Source of the DNA: Phocoena phocoena
Lineage: Eukaryota; Chordata; Mammalia; Artiodactyla; Phocoenidae
Assembly: GCF_963924675.1 (NCBI RefSeq)
Contig: NC_089222.1
Span: 112,483,316 to 112,547,315, forward strand
Reading direction: 5' to 3'
DNA length: 64,000 bases
Under the pieces are notes generated by a model. The model searched no databases and was not told where the DNA came from. It worked only from the letters and a program-made list of their open reading frames with translations. Shown piece by piece: positions 47,240 to 58,599 of the stretch. How positions within the stretch are numbered: position 1 is the stretch's first letter; every line of letters starts with the position of its first letter. The translations under genes and the position numbers were made by a program.

Positions 47240-48240
47240 CTATAGTTGCTTTTACAAATTTTTGTCTTTTAATCTTCATACTGGCTTATTTAAGTGGTTG
47301 ATCCTCAGTTCTTACTATATATCTTCCTTTCCTAGTGGGATTTGCCCTTTCCTATAACTTCTTCTTTTCTCCTTACAGAAAACCCTATAACATTTCTTTT
47401 AGTACTGATGCCTCTTTTAGTTGTTGCTTGTCTGAGAGGTTCTTTAACTCTCCTGTTATTCTAATTGATAAACTTTCTGGGAAGACTATCCTAGGTTGCA
47501 GGTTTTTCTCTTTTAGTACTTTGAATATATCATGCCACTTCAATCTGGCCTGTAAATTTTTTGCAGAGAAATCAGTTGATTGCCTTATGGAGATTCCCTT
47601 TTAGATGACTGTTTGTTTTTCTCTTGCTGCCTTTAACAATCTCTCTTTATCTTTAACTTTTGCCATTTTAATTATGGTATGTCTTGTTGTGTGTTTGGGT
47701 TCATCATGTTTGTGACCTTTTATGCTTCCTATACTTGCGTATCTGTTTCCCTCTTCAAATTTGGGTAGTTTTCAGCCATAATTTCCTCAAATAAATTTTT
47801 AAACCCTTTCTCTCTCTTCTCCATCTGGGACTCCTATAATGCAACTGTTGGTACATTTACTGTTACCCCAGTGCTCTCTTAGTCTATTTTCATATTTTTT
47901 AATTATCTTTTCTTCTTGCTGTTTTGATTGGGGGATTTCCATTATTCTGTTTTGCAGATCACTTATGCATTCTTCTGTATCACTTAATCTGTTGTTCGTT
48001 CCTTCTAGTGTATCTTTTATTTCAGCCATTTAATTCTTCATTTCTGATTGGGTCTTTTAAAAATATTTTCTAGATCCTCATTAAAATCATCACTGTATGG
48101 ATCTATTCTTTTCCCTCATTTAGTTAACATTTTTATCACAAATTCTTTGAATTATTTATCTGGTTAATTGTTTATTTCTGTTTCATTATTTATGCCCTTT
48201 CATTTTGCTTAACTTTCTCCACTTTTCTAAGTTTAGGTGA
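47240..48240 (-). pseudogene. L1 ORF1 pseudogene (copy C)
   Basis: The minus strand at 47799-48029 reads MAEIKDTLEGTNNRLSDTEE and ends CIIGVPDGEERERV: the end of the coiled coil and the start of the RNA-recognition domain. C-terminal-domain remnants lie at about 47335-47600. Frames are interrupted; outer limits are approximate. A spacer (46925-47240) with KRKEHKHTTKE precedes ORF2. Confidence 0.75.
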
Positions 48241-49487
48241 AACAGTTACCTTCAGTCTGCAGTCTTGATGTGGTGATCTTATGTGGGAGCTTCCCTATAC
48301 AGACTGGGTGTGCCCAATGCCTTTGGTGGGAGAGCTGGATTTGACATGGATGCAAGTCACATCTTTCCTCAGGGTGTGCTAGCAAATATCACCTTGGTAG
48401 GAGGTGAGGCTGGAGATGAGGGGCTAGTGCTGGAGCTGCTTATGAGGTGGGACTTCCTGTCTGCTCAATGGCCATCATCACCCTATTGGGGGTAGTTTCT
48501 GATCCCAAGTTCTGTAGCAGAAGCTCTGAGCTTGAGCCTGGGGTTTCTCTGTTTCCTTTAAGTGTATGTTTTCCCCTCTCCCCACACTGGGACCCTTGCC
48601 ACAGAAAGGAGGAGTCCTGAAGCAAGTGGAGTCTGTGTGGACTCTCTGTTCCTGTTGATTGCAGACAAGAGTTCTGAGCTGTCTCTGATGCACTGCCTGT
48701 GTGAGTGCCCATATTTGTTTCCCTTGCTCTGCTCAGACGCAGCCTCAGGGCAAGTCCCCTTTGTCCCTCACAGCTGATCATTGCCCGCAGCCTCCACTGC
48801 CCCTGTCCTGTTATAGAGCCACACCATAGAACTTGTGGGGAAGCTATGGACTCTCAGCACATATTGGAAGGTAAGCTGTGGTGGAGTGGCCACCATCAGA
48901 GATCTGGGTGGCTTCTAGGGTGCTGCCTGAGTAAGTACCAACAATACACACTGCCACCCCGATCAGGCTTTGCCCTGAGACTGGGTCACCTCTGCATCCC
49001 AAAGTCAAGTCTTCTCTAAGGTTGTGGGCACCCCAGGTCCAGGGTCACACTGTGATGTGGAATGAGCAGGGCCAGAACTATAACTAAGCTTGGGTTCGGC
49101 CACTCACTAAGGCAGTCATGGCAAACCCAGCAGCTGCTAGAATAGACCTCTGTCTGCCCTGCCTCAGGACTAACCAAGAGGGCTCATCTCCCTTAAGCAG
49201 GACCCCAGGACTATGGAGTCCAATATGTGATTCTCACCACTCACTTCCTGTGGCAGTGTCTACCTGTTTATTCTTCCTTTTCCTTCAGTCCTGTCCCTTG
49301 GGTACAGGTCCCAGCCTGATTGCTTTACTTCCCTTCTTACCCAGTTACTTGTGTATCTTTCTTACAGTTTTGGTTGTACTGGAGTTTCCAGTTAGTTTTC
49401 AGTGAGAATTGTTTCACATGTAAATGTAATTTTGATGTGTTTGTGGTGGGAGGTGAGCTCTATGTCCTCTTACTCCACCATCTTGAT
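48241..49487 (-). promoter_or_regulatory. L1 5' UTR (copy C)
   Basis: GC-rich leader of copy C reaching the element's 5' terminus at about 49487. It would have carried the internal pol II promoter. Numerous short frames on both strands (48283-49405) are UTR artefacts. Host sequence resumes with 'ccccaatatacgttg'. Confidence 0.7.
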
Positions 49488-50884
49488 TGATCCCCAATAT
49501 ACGTTGTTTTCAATATAATTCTTTCCATGCTGATTAAAGTCTACCATTCTAAATTGAATGTAAAGCAGGATTCTGATACAGTACTTCTTTGACAGTCATC
49601 ATTAAAACTTTAGACTTTATTATTTGCATTTGTATTTTTTCACACTATATAATGAGACAAGTTGTAACATCTTGTACTCTTGTAATACAAGTTTGAGTCA
49701 AGCTCATTCAAAGCCCCCATGATAGACATATATTACCATTTGATGGTGATACATTTGATTTGATGGTGATTGATTTACAAATGCACAGATGGTGTCATTT
49801 TAATTCTTTCAGAACAAAATCTCACTTAGAAACATATTGAAATAGTAAGAACTTTTGTATAGTTTAAAATATAAAAAACAATTACCTTATCCAATTTTTT
49901 GTATGAAATGGAATTATATTTACAATTTCTATCTAAAACAGAAGGTAAATATGCAAATATTAATAAAGATTATTTAAATTTTTGCATATGGTTATCATTT
50001 TTTTACACTATTGGGGAGCAGGCTGTAAACACTTTTAAAACTAAAGCCTTATATTTTGCTCTGAATATGTGGACAGCTAAGAATATGTTGTTCTCCTTAA
50101 GAGAAAGATATACATGATATAACTACCATCTTCTCTAGGAAAAGTGAGATGGATTAAAAAAGACACGCGATATTCTAGAATATTTTGTTTCACCTATTTT
50201 CAAGGGGATAATGAATGCCATATGCCCATTGTAAATGGCTTATTGGGACCAACTTGATTTCAGAGAAACATACATTTTCCCCCAGCACATAACAATGCTG
50301 TATTAAAAAGAATGAATAAAATGAATATATTAATTTAATTCTTACAATCTATTAACCTTTCTCAGTTTCTGTTTCTCTCAAGATGACATAAAAATCTTCG
50401 AAATACCAACTAAGTCATATGGGACTTAATATTTTAATAAACTAGATTTTATATGATTATCTGTACTACCTGAGGCTTATACCATTTAGAAGAAAGGAAT
50501 GAGCCCTTATTTAGCATAACGTGTCCCCAGTTTTTCTAGGAAATATATAGTATTCACTGTTACTTGTATTGATACATTCATTGCCTTATTATAACCTTCA
50601 TGCACTTAAGAGTTTATGAACATACGAAAACGATATGATAAAGAACCAATATCAGTTGGTCTGATATGTGTTAGCTCTGAATTGTTTAGACTATATTTAA
50701 AGCTGGTATTGATTTGGCCACATTTTAGCCATTTTTGCTCTTTTAAACCTCTTAGATTGTATACATGACCCATATCAAATTGTCGTTTGAATAAGCCACA
50801 CTTTTCTCCCCTGGAATTATTCTTCTTAAAGAATTCCCATTGTAAGAATATACTCTGACACTTATCTACCAATAGAAATCTTAC
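49488..50884. other. unassigned AT-rich DNA
   Basis: No gene is seen. The 88-codon minus-strand frame at 50606-50872 has no poly(A), splice or family features. Confidence 0.4.
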
Positions 50885-51180
50885 CCATGTTCAAAGTCTT
50901 TTTCTCCTATAAGTTTTTCCTGATCCTCAGGTAAAATTTATCTTTTTAAAAATGTATGTTTTGTTCTCAGTGCTGACATTATACTTTGCACAATTAATAA
51001 GCATTTAAACTATATTTTCTTATGTTATTGTAACACACTATACATGTCAGATTCTCTCACTTGGCTATTAACTTTTTAAGGGTATGAACCAATGACATTT
51101 TTTGTAACTCACAGTAATATTCACAGCACTCTGTATATACAGGGGCATTATAAAAAGAGTTGTTAAAATAAAATGTTTCC
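50885..51180 (+). mobile_element. L2 LINE 3' end, sense
   Basis: It has 'taagtttttcctgatcctca', 'cttatgttattgtaacacac', 'ggctattaactttttaaggg', 'tatgaaccaatgacattttt' and 'acagcactctgtatatacag', the ordered tail of L2 in diverged form. Confidence 0.6.
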
Positions 51181-53442
51181 CAAGTTAGTAATCATGCTCT
51201 TTCAAAAGAGTCAATTCACATCATCCTATTCAACAGACAGTGAATAAATATTAAATAATTTCCTCACAAAATATGCCAAGATATTATTGTCAGAATTTAT
51301 TAACTAAAAATTAAAAATTGACTTTTCTTTTTATTAACCAATAAAAAGTCTGTATAAGTAAGTAGAAGGAGGAAAAATACACCTTCCTAAATTGGCAGGC
51401 CAAATATTTATTTATTTATTTTTATCAGGCTGACAGAAGAAAAGAATTTGAAAAAGAGTAATGCTTCTTGGGTATCCAGTCTCAACTGCAGACTTCAAGG
51501 GAAAAAGTACAGTTGAGAGATGAGAAAGACTGGGATTCCTTGGACCATGTTCTTGGCATGTAGATGGAGACTGGCCTGAGACAACAAATGTCCTTATAGA
51601 CCACTCTTCTCCCCTCCCGCAGTTGAGCTAGTTTACACCTGCTGCTGTGTCATTAAAGATCAGGCACAACCATCTACCATGTATCCTAGTTAGCAAGCTT
51701 TAGTACAAAACCTCAGAAATCCTAGTACATTGCATTTAACAGGTCACCAATAAATATTTATTGGAAAATGGATATAATCAGTGGAAACATCCAATAAGAA
51801 ATTTGAGAAGTAATGCTATCACAATTATGATAAAAAATCCCTCTTTGAGTGTATTAAAAAAGAAAAAAAAAGATATTATTTCAAGACAGGAAATAACCAA
51901 AATTTAGATGAAGTATTTTACATTAACATTTACATTAACAATGAAAAGGTAGGCCAAAAAGATTAGTATAATAAACTTTTTTCTTATCATTGGAAGAAAG
52001 ATATTTTACCCTTAGGTTGATTTGCCTATTAAACCAGTAGATAATGCTAGGTTCTTTACTTTTCACATATCAAGTTGTTGCTGTATGACAATTTTCTACC
52101 ACCCATTTTTTATCCAAAGCACAAAGATTCATTTATAATTTATAGTTATGTTCACGTGAATGTGAGTAAAAGAATAGCTGCTTTCATTAAATAATTATGC
52201 TTCAAATTACTTCATATTTTTCTTCCAAATAATTCAAACTGTTTGACAGTTACTATATCAGTATCCTCATTTTCCAGATGACACTTTCTTTTTTTCCCTT
52301 TTTAACATTACTTTACTTTGCACATATTCTAAGACACAAAGGAATATAAATTAAAATATGGAGAAGAAAGAACATATAAGTTAAATTATTTGTCCCAAAT
52401 CACCTAAGTAATCAGTGGAAAAGCTTGACAAATTTTCAGTTTTTTTCCTCTTGTGTTTAGAAATGTTACTCTTAATTCATGTAGTTAATTCTGAAGTTAT
52501 AGTTTGGCAATTTTACCACACTGTAAATATTCTATTTGTCTCTCTTTTTGAACTCTTATCAATGGAATTATAAGTTTATCTAACAAGATGTCCCATATAA
52601 AGTAGGACACAAGCATAGGTTATATGAAATAAGATATGAAAATATCATAGGTTCAATCACCATCTTAAACCTTAGTTTGTAATGATGTGGCAAATTATGA
52701 CTCATATATGAATAATGAGATAATTAGGAGTGATACAAGAGGAAATATGCTACTCAGATACCGTACTGATCAACTGATTGTACTTATAAAGCTATTACTT
52801 TTATATTAGTCTCAAGGTCAATATAGAGACACCTCTTAAACTTAGCTATTTCATATTTCTCAAAGGAAAAATTAAATATAGTTTAAAATACAGAGGCTGA
52901 GACCATTAGCGTTAATGCAAGTTATTGTAAAAGCAAAATTTTCAAGAACCTATTAAATTGTAATCAGTATCTCTGTAAACCAATCCCTAAAATTTACTTT
53001 TTGTGTTTAGCAAATAACTATATTTACTCAGGCTGTGAAAATTTTAGGTAGCAACCCTTAATGTTCCAAATTTTCATTATTTTTCATCTTCATCTTTAAA
53101 GTAATCCTGACATTTGGAGAAAAAGAAAATCCAATATATATTTGGTTCGGCATTAACCAAAACTGGCTGACAAGATTGATAAAACTTACCTTTTATGTGT
53201 AGCACAGATAAATATATTTCTCCTCTGAAGACCATATATTCCCTTTCTTAAAGATATTCTCTTGAATTATCTCTATGTCTGGTAAATTTTTATAAGCATA
53301 AGACTGAAATATATTTAGGCAGTTTTTCTGAATTAACTCCCATCAAGGAGGATGTAAGAAAATAGTTGAATGGAGTAAAAAACTCAATTACCTACTTTAA
53401 AATATTTTTCCCAACTGTATTCAAATGTTGGACCCTATCACT
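51181..53442. other. unassigned AT-rich DNA
   Basis: About 2.3 kb without a gene. A small L2-end-like 'caccaataaatatttattgg' lies near 51745, and TTTA-rich runs near 51405-51425. Confidence 0.4.
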
Positions 53443-53454
53443 CTGTCATTCTTT

Positions 53455-53655
53455 TTTTTTTTTTTTTTTTTTTTTGTGGTACGTGGGCCTCTCACTGTTG
53501 TGACCTCTCCCGTTGCGGAGCAACAGGCTCCGGACACGCAGGCTCCGTGGCCATGGCTCACGGGTGCAGCCACTCCACGGCATGTGGGATCTTCCCAGAC
53601 CGGGGCACGAACCCGTGTCCCCTGCATCGGTAGGCGGACTCTCAACCACTGCACC
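53455..53655 (-). mobile_element. CHR-type SINE, antisense, head truncated
   Basis: An antisense SINE with a long T tail (53452-53475), 'gtggtacgtgggcctctcac', B-box complement 'gggcacgaacc', ending at 'ctcaaccactgcac'. The last dozen or so head bases ('ccaccagggaagccc' in other copies) are missing. The exact 12-bp duplication ctgtcattcttt (53443-53454, 53656-53667) shows that the truncation happened at insertion, as 5'-truncated reverse transcription. Confidence 0.93.
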
Positions 53656-53667
53656 CTGTCATTCTTT

Positions 53668-54119
53668 ATTCATTTAATTTCTAAGAATTTTTATCTCATT
53701 GTACAATGTCTTGTGATTTTAGGTACCTATTTTCACAAGATATCTTCCATATTAGGTGACAGCACAAGACATCCAATATTATTCGGGCAAAAAAGAATTG
53801 AAGAGTAATGACAATTAATAACTTTTTTCATTGATATCCTCTTCTAAGTGCAAATGCTTAGTGGAACACAGAAATCTTGCCTTATATGTCTCAGCATTCT
53901 ACATTGTTTAACTTAGTGTCGAGGAAACAATAGATTCAATAAATATCTACTTACTGACTGCCAAATCTATGATTCTAAAGACCACTTAAATGGAGAGCAC
54001 AGTGTGCAATACTGTGTCATTCATGCCTGATAACAGTTGTGTTATGATTCTTGTCTTATTTTCCCTAAAGATTAAAAACATAGAAGTGTTAGACTATGTT
54101 ATCTTAGAGTGCAAATCAT
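53668..54119. other. unassigned, weak L2 end
   Basis: A possible L2 tail lies at about 53860-53965 ('ccttatatgtctcagcattc', 'caataaatatctacttactg'). Otherwise featureless. Confidence 0.35.
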
Positions 54120-54355
54120 GTGAAAAAGGTAGTATGGTGCTCTGAAATAAGCAAACGCAGAAATCTATGTCACGTCGCTAGCAGTATTAACTGTGTGTCT
54201 TTTGCAAGTTACCTAACTTCTCTGAATCACCCTTATTCCATCTACAAAGTAAGGATAATACTTAACTAGAGATAATACCTGCTCTATTCACCACATTCTG
54301 TGTGTGTTTATGGTGTGTGTGTGCATAAGATGAAATGAGATAATGGATATGAAAA
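54120..54355 (+). mobile_element. MIR SINE, sense
   Basis: It has 'agcagtattaactgtgtgtc', 'ttttgcaagttacctaactt', 'ctctgaatcacccttattcc', 'atctacaaagtaaggataat' and 'gatgaaatgagataatggat': tRNA-proximal, core and 3' parts in order, with a TG-rich insertion at 54300-54325. Confidence 0.75.
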
Positions 54356-54370
54356 CTGTTTTAAACGAGT

Positions 54371-54835
54371 CCATCAATGGATGAATGGATAAAGAAGATG
54401 TGGTGTATATCTACACACACACACACACACAATGGAATACAACCCAGCCATAAAAAAGAACGAAATTTTGCTATTCGCAGCAACATGGATGGACTTGGAG
54501 GGCATTATGCTAAGCGAAATAAGTCAGACAGAGAAAGACAGACACTCTATGATACAACTTAGACGTGGAATCTAAAAAATACAACAAACTAGTGAATATA
54601 ACAAAAAAAAAGCAGACTCACAGATGAAGAGAACAAACTAGTGGTTAGCAGTGGGGATGGGGGCAATATAGGGGTTAGGGAGTGGGAAGTACAAACTATT
54701 GGGTATGAGATAGGCTAGAGGGATGTATTTATTGTACAACGTGGGGAATATAGCCAATATTTTGTAATAACTATAAATGGAAAGTACCTTTAAAATTATA
54801 TAGAAATAAAATTTAAAAAAGAGTAAAAAAACAAT
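54371..54835 (+). mobile_element. 5'-truncated L1, sense
   Basis: ORF2 C-terminus and 3' UTR of a non-identical L1 subfamily: 'catcaatggatgaatggata', a (CA)n run at 54412-54431 replacing the usual 'tacacaatgg', 'aataagtcagacagagaaag', 'ttgtacaacgtggggaatat' and 'aatattttgtaataactata', ending in an A-rich tail near 54820. The frame 54377-54562 is its ORF2 end. Confidence 0.85.
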
Positions 54836-55639
54836 AGACTCAAACGGGGAGGTAAGCTATTATAAAAAGAGTTCACTCTGGATTTGGGGGGTTTATGGAT
54901 CAAAAATGAAAAAAAACAATTAGTATTCATTTTATATTTAACCAATGAAGCTAATATTGATGTTATATTTGACTCATAAAATAGAGAATTTATAACTGAA
55001 AGAGTCTTTGATCTTTGTTGACCATTTTATTATTTTGTTGTTGTTTATTACTGTGAAGAATCCCATATGGTTTAGATATTTTTGCAATGTCACAGTGAAA
55101 GTTACATGGGGAACAGACTTTAGAAACTAGATGTTTGACTTCCAGTTTCTCCATTTTCAAGTGTGTTTGCCACTCCTAATGTCATATTTTGATAATGCAT
55201 ATCAAATTATATAAAGTAACCATAGCCTATTAAAGGTAATAGTTGCATTCCAATTTTGCTGTGAATAATATGGACTCAATCAATATAATTAATATTTGAA
55301 TGGGGAACTCTTCAAAATATTGTCTAGATCAATTATCAGATTAGGACATGAGAGATTTATTCTTTTTGATCAGTGTAGTTTTGTTGGTTTTTAAATGCCA
55401 TCTTCTACCCTAGCATAATGTAAATAGGTCCTGATATAACTTGAGAAACAATTATTTAACTAGCAAACATGTTAGAAAACACTAATTGATAATTAGGTAG
55501 GGCAGTCACTGCACTGGAGAAGAAATTGGTGAATAGGGAGTCATGAAAGAGGTCTGGGGTCAAGAACAGGGCAGGACAGCTTAATAAAATGTGATTTCTC
55601 AATTTGCTTCAACACATTTCTATTCTGACTAATTATAAA
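54836..55639. other. unassigned AT-rich DNA
   Basis: No gene or recognisable repeat is seen. Confidence 0.4.
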
Positions 55640-55925
55640 ATTGCTAAAATGCGTACAGTTCTTTCTGTGTGCCATACACTCTTCCAAGCTCTCTTCTCAT
55701 TTTCTCTCTCTCTCTATAAATTTGAATCCTCACAACTTGCAAGATAGATACACTTAAAATTTGTATATATACAATTTGTGTATATTACATATAAGGAAAC
55801 AACAGCACACCAAATTTAAATAGCTTGCACAAGATTACATAGTTAATATGTAACATAATTGGGTTTGAGCTCAGGAAGTCCGACTCTAAAATTTGTGTTT
55901 TCAACCACTAGGATACATTTTAACT
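55640..55925 (-). mobile_element. MIR SINE, antisense
   Basis: It has 'tgccatacactcttccaagc', 'atttgaatcctcacaacttg', 'cacaagattacatagttaat' and 'gtttgagctcaggaagtcc', ending 'ttcaaccactaggataca', a nearly full antisense MIR interrupted by an AT-rich stretch. Confidence 0.7.
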
Positions 55926-55929
55926 GCAT

Positions 55930-56565
55930 TATGTATGTGGTAGACAGAAGCTTAAGATGGTCCCAAAGATTTTCACCCTCTGTTGTATACGCCTTGTAAA
56001 ATCTTCTCCCCTTGTAAATATGATGAAATATTACTCTCATGATTAGACTCCTAATTAGTTGACTTCGAGTCAGTCAACAGAGAGATTTCTGGGTTATTAA
56101 CATGTGTTATTAACATGTGTTATTAACATCGCCATGTGAGCCCTTCAAAGAGACTGAGGTCTTCCTAAAGTCAGACAAATTCTGTAGTAGAAACATTCTC
56201 CATCGCTCACTGTGAAGATGGAGGGACCCATGTGTCGAAGACTTGAGAAAAGATTCTAATTGCTTAGAACAATCTTTGGCCATTGTCTAGCAAAAAAACA
56301 GTACTTCAGTTCTACAAGTACAAGAAACTGAATTTTACCAATAATCTAAATGGGCTTGGAAGAGGATTCCAAGCTCCAGATGAAAATGCAAACCTGGGAA
56401 ACCCCTTGAATTTGGCATTGGTAGACCTTTATTTGAAGACACAGTTAACCAGTGCCCGGACTTATGACCTACAGAAACATTGAGATCACAGACGGACATT
56501 GTTTGAAGTCATTAATTTGTAGCAATTTGTTATGTGGCAATAGAAAGCTAATATGATATGTAAGT
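55930..56565 (+). mobile_element. ERVL-MaLR-type LTR, sense
   Basis: It has 'tgtggtagacagaagcttaa', 'gatggtcccaaagattttca', 'atcgctcactgtgaagatgg', 'agtgcccggacttatgacct', 'acagaaacattgagatca' and 'gtagcaatttgttatgtgg', ending 'caatagaaagctaatatg'. Similar in plan to 21830-22465. Diverged MLT1-grade. Confidence 0.65.
56093..56130. repeat. 13-bp tandem repeat
   Basis: gttattaacatgt is repeated at 56093-56105 and 56106-56118, with a third, partial unit at 56119-56130, inside the LTR. Confidence 0.9.
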
Positions 56566-56852
56566 GTGATGTATGGAACAATCAGGAATAGCCTTATTTA
56601 GACATTCCTCCATTGTGGTGTGTGATTCCTATACTCAGTCCATTCGGGGAAATAGGGTATCAAGTGTGAATGTATGGTAGGTCCACTTAACTCAGATAGC
56701 TCTCTTACAATGCTTGGACAATTAGAAGATTGAAAGAGAAGGGACCTACCATGGGCTGAGAAAGTTATTTATTACTCATTCTGCATTCTTCCAAATATTT
56801 TGTGTTTCTATTCAGGTCTGGATTCTTTATTACTTTTATGAGAGTGAAAGCC

Positions 56853-57036
56853 TGTATTAGTTTACTAGGGCTTCCATAAGAAAATAGCGTAGACTGTGTG
56901 ACGTAGCATACATTTATTTTCTCACAGTTCTGGAGGCTAGAGGTCAACATCAAGGGGTCAGCAGATTTATTTCTTCTGAGGCCTCTCTCCTTGGCTTGCA
57001 GGAGACCACCTTCTCCCTGTGTCTTCACATGGTCAT
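56853..57036 (-). mobile_element. MLT1-type LTR fragment, antisense
   Basis: It has 'tgtattagtttactagggct', 'ctcacagttctggaggctag', 'ttcttctgaggcctctctcc' and 'ctccctgtgtcttcacatgg', the 3' part of an MLT1-grade LTR reversed. It stops abruptly where the ERVL LTR begins. Confidence 0.75.
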
Positions 57037-57070
57037 TTGTATTAGACTGCTCCAGAGAAACAAATCCAAT

Positions 57071-57072
<2 letters not shown>

Positions 57073-57108
<36 letters not shown>
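57073..57108. repeat. (CA)n microsatellite
   Basis: About 17 CA units inside the ERVL LTR. It generates the Cys-Val repeat in the minus-strand frame 56765-57151. Confidence 0.95.
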
Positions 57109-57112
<4 letters not shown>

Positions 57113-57146
57113 GTTATATGATATATTGATATATAATTGATATGGA

Positions 57147-57363
57147 GTCATCCCTCAGTATCCAAGGGGGATTGGTTCCAGGACCCACTGTGGATACCAA
57201 ACTCCACCAATGATCAAGTAACATAACAGTCGGGTCTCCAAATCCGTGGTTCCACCTCTGCAGGTCCAGCCAACTACAGATAGTGTAGTACTGTAATATT
57301 TATTGAAAAAAATCCTCATATAAGTGGACCTGCCCAGTTCAAACCCATGTTAAGAGTCAGATG
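57147..57363. mobile_element. Tigger-like DNA transposon remnant
   Basis: It begins 'gtcatccctcagtatccaag', continues 'gggattggttccaggaccca' and ends 'tttattgaaaaaaatcctca' then 'taagtggacctgcccagttc'. These are the two ends of pogo/Tigger-family (TcMar) non-autonomous elements with the middle removed. The left and right ends recall different named subfamilies, so the exact type is uncertain. Confidence 0.55.
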
Positions 57364-57391
57364 TATGTGTATGTATGTGTGTGTGTGTATG
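57361..57391. repeat. (TG)n/(TATG)n simple repeat
   Basis: 'atgtatgtgtatgtatgtgt' followed by TG units between the Tigger-like and MLT1 pieces. Confidence 0.85.
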
Positions 57392-57530
57392 TTATAATAT
57401 GAATGATTGGGGCCTGTTAAATTCAGATGTTGAAATAATATTTTTCAATGTGATGTTATCAGGTGAAGCCTTTGGGAGGTGCTTGGATTATTAGGGTGGA
57501 GCCTTCATGTATGAAATTAGTACTTTTATT
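57391..57530 (+). mobile_element. MLT1-type LTR 5' fragment, sense
   Basis: It has 'tataatatgaatgattgggg', 'atgttgaaataatattttt', 'caatgtgatgttatcaggtg' and 'gcctttgggaggtgcttgga', then 'agggtggagccttcatg': the start of an MLT1/MST-grade LTR lying in the ERVL LTR in opposite orientation. Confidence 0.65.
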
Positions 57531-58124
57531 CAGTTTACCAATTCAAATGTTAATTTCATCCAGAAACACCCTCACAGGCATACCAGGAATAATGCTTAAC
57601 CAAATATCTGGGCATCCCTTAGCCCACTCAAGTGGACACATAAAATTAACCATTACAAGTCCACTTCTTGTCAACATAACACCCATACACATCTTCTTAA
57701 CCATACTTAATCTCCAAATAAAGACAATAACACGGTGAGAATTCCACCTATTATGTTACAACTATCCTGCATGTAACCAATAACTCTAGTAACCCCTTCT
57801 CCAGAAGAGGAGGTAAAGTACTTGTGTTATGTTTACTCTTCTCCTTGATATCCCATAACTTAAATACTATGATGTAAAATGAACAACACTTAAATATTAT
57901 AATAATAAGTCAGTATATCTTATATTATGTGGTAATGGAATAAAAGAGAAGGAAACAAAGATATTTGCTATACACATACGTAGAAATATATTCACAACAA
58001 AATAAGGAGGAACACACCTAAGAATTATACTACTTGTTTTTGTAACTAGTTACATGCTTTTAGCTATTATTTATAACTACCTTCTTCCATTATTCATTCT
58101 ATATTCCCTTTGTTTTCAGCTAGG

Positions 58125-58505
58125 TTATGGTTCTTTACCACGTGGGGTAACACAAAACTTCATTCTTGAAGGGTTTAGGCCATCAGTAGTCCTGCCTGGA
58201 TTCGGTTGTTGTAATTTTCCGTTGACCTCAATCAAAAGGCATGGTAATCCTAAGAGAAGTCCAAAGGGAGCAACGCGAAGAGTTAAGTAGCCAGATGGCA
58301 GTCTTAACTTCCAGTTCAGTAGAATCATTGTGTCTTCTGGTAAAAACATTCCTTCCTTTGGAACAAAGACTTCTAGGCCAATAGAACATGAGGTTATGGG
58401 AACAAAAAACATGTTTTGCCAGTGGATTACCAGGAGGTTAGTGTGTGGTGCCATTCCCATTTCCACTGCTTGACCCATGACTTCTGACTGTGGGAGAAAG
58501 AGCAC
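58125..58505 (-). pseudogene. ERVL dUTPase-like remnant
   Basis: dUTPase removes dUTP to limit uracil in viral DNA. The 126-codon frame includes GLEVFVPKEGMFLPEDT, then LNWKLRLPSGYL, and near the end NGKLQQPNPGRTTDGLNPS, the flanks of the ERVL dUTPase region. The central part (about 58200-58260), which in relatives holds the active-site Asp/Tyr segment, is shortened and does not show that motif. So the domain is broken even though the frame is open. Confidence 0.65.
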
Positions 58506-58599
58506 TGTATATTGGATGCTGATTCAAAGCATATACAGCCTTCTGGAGAGCCCTGCTCCAGCCCTGAAAGGTATTGCCACACAGCTGGTGCTGCAAGTG

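Larger units (their letters stand above)
43630..49487 (-). mobile_element. L1 copy C, antisense, complete 5' end, 3' end lost
   Basis: An antisense L1 of about 5.85 kb (one SINE included). The right end, 'actccaccatcttgattgat', is the complement of a full L1 5' terminus. Leftward come the 5' UTR, ORF1, a spacer and ORF2, but similarity stops near 43630 within the ORF2 C-domain. About the last 250 codons, the 3' UTR and the A tail are missing. Its 5' UTR is unrelated in sequence to the one at 345-2015, so two L1 lineages with different promoters are present. More diverged than copy B. Confidence 0.88.
57038..57658 (-). mobile_element. ERVL (MLT2-like) 3' LTR, antisense, interrupted
   Basis: The right-hand LTR terminus read backwards starts 'tgtattagactgctccagag'. 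The other half resumes at about 57530 with 'caattcaaatgttaatttca', 'cagaaacaccctcacaggca', 'ccaaatatctgggcatccct' and 'gacacataaaattaaccatt'. Between them lie a (CA)n run, a Tigger-like piece and an MLT1 piece. It adjoins ERVL internal sequence on its right, as expected for a 3' LTR of a minus-strand provirus. Confidence 0.7.

Noticed and set aside
48283..49405. Cluster of proline/serine-rich frames near a GC-rich patch as exons next to a CpG island
   Set aside because: The patch is the L1 copy C 5' UTR, ending at the element's recognisable 5' terminus.
50606..50872. 88-codon minus-strand frame as a retrocopied gene
   Set aside because: There is no poly(A), no target-site duplication and no recognised family; chance in AT-rich DNA is sufficient.
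53425..53808. 127-codon plus-strand frame with a phenylalanine run
   Set aside because: It reads through the T tail and body of an antisense SINE into flanking DNA.
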